Shown here: positions 63,076 to 64,000 of the stretch, piece after piece
Layout: every line of letters begins with the position of its first letter
Position numbering within the stretch: position 1 is the first letter of the stretch
NCBI RefSeq assembly: GCF_902806685.2
Contig: NC_048545.1
Span: 6,373,852-6,437,851 of the forward strand
Length of the DNA: 64,000 nucleotides
Source: Maniola hyperantus
Lineage: Eukaryota; Arthropoda; Insecta; Lepidoptera; Nymphalidae
Reading direction: 5' to 3'
Program-made: the position numbers and the translations under genes
Notes under the pieces: generated by a model
Database searches by the model: none
Told to the model about the DNA's origin: nothing
Seen by the model: the letters and a program-made list of their open reading frames with translations, nothing else

Positions 63076-63310
63076 ACCTGCGACTTGAACACAACACTGA
63101 ACAGATTTATAGTCGATAAACTAGTATCATCACTTTTTAGTATGCTGTAAATTAATTATGGTTCACTGTACGCGGTGCGCGATGCGCGGCCGGTCGCAGC
63201 GGCGGCGTTCGACGGTATGCGTTGAGCGTCCACTGGGCGGGCGGGGCGTCGTAGATTCGCTCGAAGCGCGCGCCGCTGCACGCTGGCACCATCCCTCGTA
63301 TCTCATTTCT
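63076..63310 (-). promoter_or_regulatory. CpG-rich promoter-like region with downstream splice donor
   Basis: On the minus strand a CpG-dense block with a GC box (ACGCCCCGCCCGCCC) precedes unique AT-rich sequence containing CTATAAATC (TATA-like, 63105-63111), a TTCAGTG initiator-like word and then GTCGCAG|GTAAGTG, an excellent donor (exon end 63078). This could be the non-coding first exon of a minus-strand gene whose later exons lie at lower coordinates. TATA-to-initiator spacing is too short for the nearest TCAGT, so the start may lie in the CpG block. Confidence 0.4.
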
Positions 63311-63344
63311 TCAATTTGCCTCGCTGTGAGATTATTCAAATAGA

Positions 63345-64000
63345 TATACAGGGATACAGTGTCAAGTGTTTGTGTGCTGACTGCTGAGTAAATAATATGT
63401 GCCGCTGCGAGCTTTTTACGTCTCTTTACAACAGTGCGAGTTATACCTACCTACCTATTAATAAGTAGATAGGTAACTCAATCAATTAGTAGGTAGGCAA
63501 TACTAATAGGTAAATAAAATTAATTAAGTAGGTAATTAATAAACATGGCTAATATTCTTTAAAAAAATAAAATCTTTGGCATGCTTTTAGGTAGGTATAG
63601 TAGGTAGGTACCTAGGTACATTTTAATATAAGTTTGATAAACACTTATAAGTGTGTCATTAACAATTTAGGTACCTATAGGTAGTAAGTATCATGTATCC
63701 GGAAAAGTGACTAGGAAAATGCATGGTTTGGTTTTTGTCTCTAGCAGCTAGCTAGGTATTAGGTATTTCACCTATTTTATTTTCCCATTTTGTCTACGCT
63801 GAGCCACTCAAGCGACCTATTCCAGTGTTTGACTAAGTACCTACTAGTCTTAGGCCATAAATCTAATGGGTTTAAATTGTAAATGACGTATCTACTTCTT
63901 TGGACTAGGAAATCCATAAAATTATTTTTCCTACTTAGGACTTACCTCTACCCGATTTTCATTTCACCCAGAACATGAACCTAACCTTTTTTAGAAGTAA
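63345..64000. other. Unassigned stretch at the window end
   Basis: AT-rich with GGTA/CCTA tracts at 63430-63510 and 63590-63620. Nothing codes. Confidence 0.45.

Overview
The window is eukaryotic and almost certainly from a moth or butterfly (Lepidoptera). It is AT-rich and contains no open frame longer than about 140 codons. It is saturated with short GGTA/TAGG/CCTA tetranucleotide runs and with tRNA-derived SINEs, LINE 3' ends and small inverted-repeat DNA transposons of kinds I recognise from lepidopteran genomes. There are no operons, ribosome binding sites, rRNAs or CRISPR arrays. All family assignments come from reading the sequence; no database was searched.

Genes are sparse. The best supported is a small multi-pass membrane protein on the + strand (three spliced exons, 47113-48573) with consistent splice sites and phases, a stop codon and poly(A) signals; its 5' part was not found. 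On the - strand a 45-nt micro-exon (39655-39699) has strong splice sites at both ends. A GC-rich, promoter-like stretch near 63.1-63.3 kb ends in a good - strand splice donor, so a long-intron - strand gene spanning much of the window is possible but unproven. Two more CpG-rich promoter-like islands lie at 26.15-26.27 kb and 32.2-32.4 kb.

The rest is intergenic or intronic DNA built from transposable elements. It holds four tRNA-headed SINE families (A: 8.6, 38.1, 47.8, 62.7 kb; B: 21.6, 22.0, 26.8, 38.3, 41.0, 45.1, 52.6, 52.9 kb; C: 24.3, 31.7 kb; D: 9.7, 58.4 kb). LINE coding remnants lie at 10.6, 13.2, 33.0 and 62.2 kb. Many copies of dispersed repeat tails carry the 'GCGACTTCGTCCGCGTGG' signature. 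At least eight foldback or TIR elements are present, two of them TA-flanked members of one family (6.2 and 33.5 kb). A 1.1-kb TA-flanked element at 59.2-60.3 kb keeps a fragment of a zinc-finger transposase tail.

The most informative observations are: SINE-A and a LINE share the same 3' tail, which suggests a SINE/LINE partnership; a SINE is nested in an older repeat with a 15-bp target duplication; a foldback element sits inside a larger inverted-repeat element; and GGTA/CCTA tracts have grown inside old transposon copies. Unique stretches between repeats may hold regulatory DNA, but nothing in them can be assigned a function from sequence alone.
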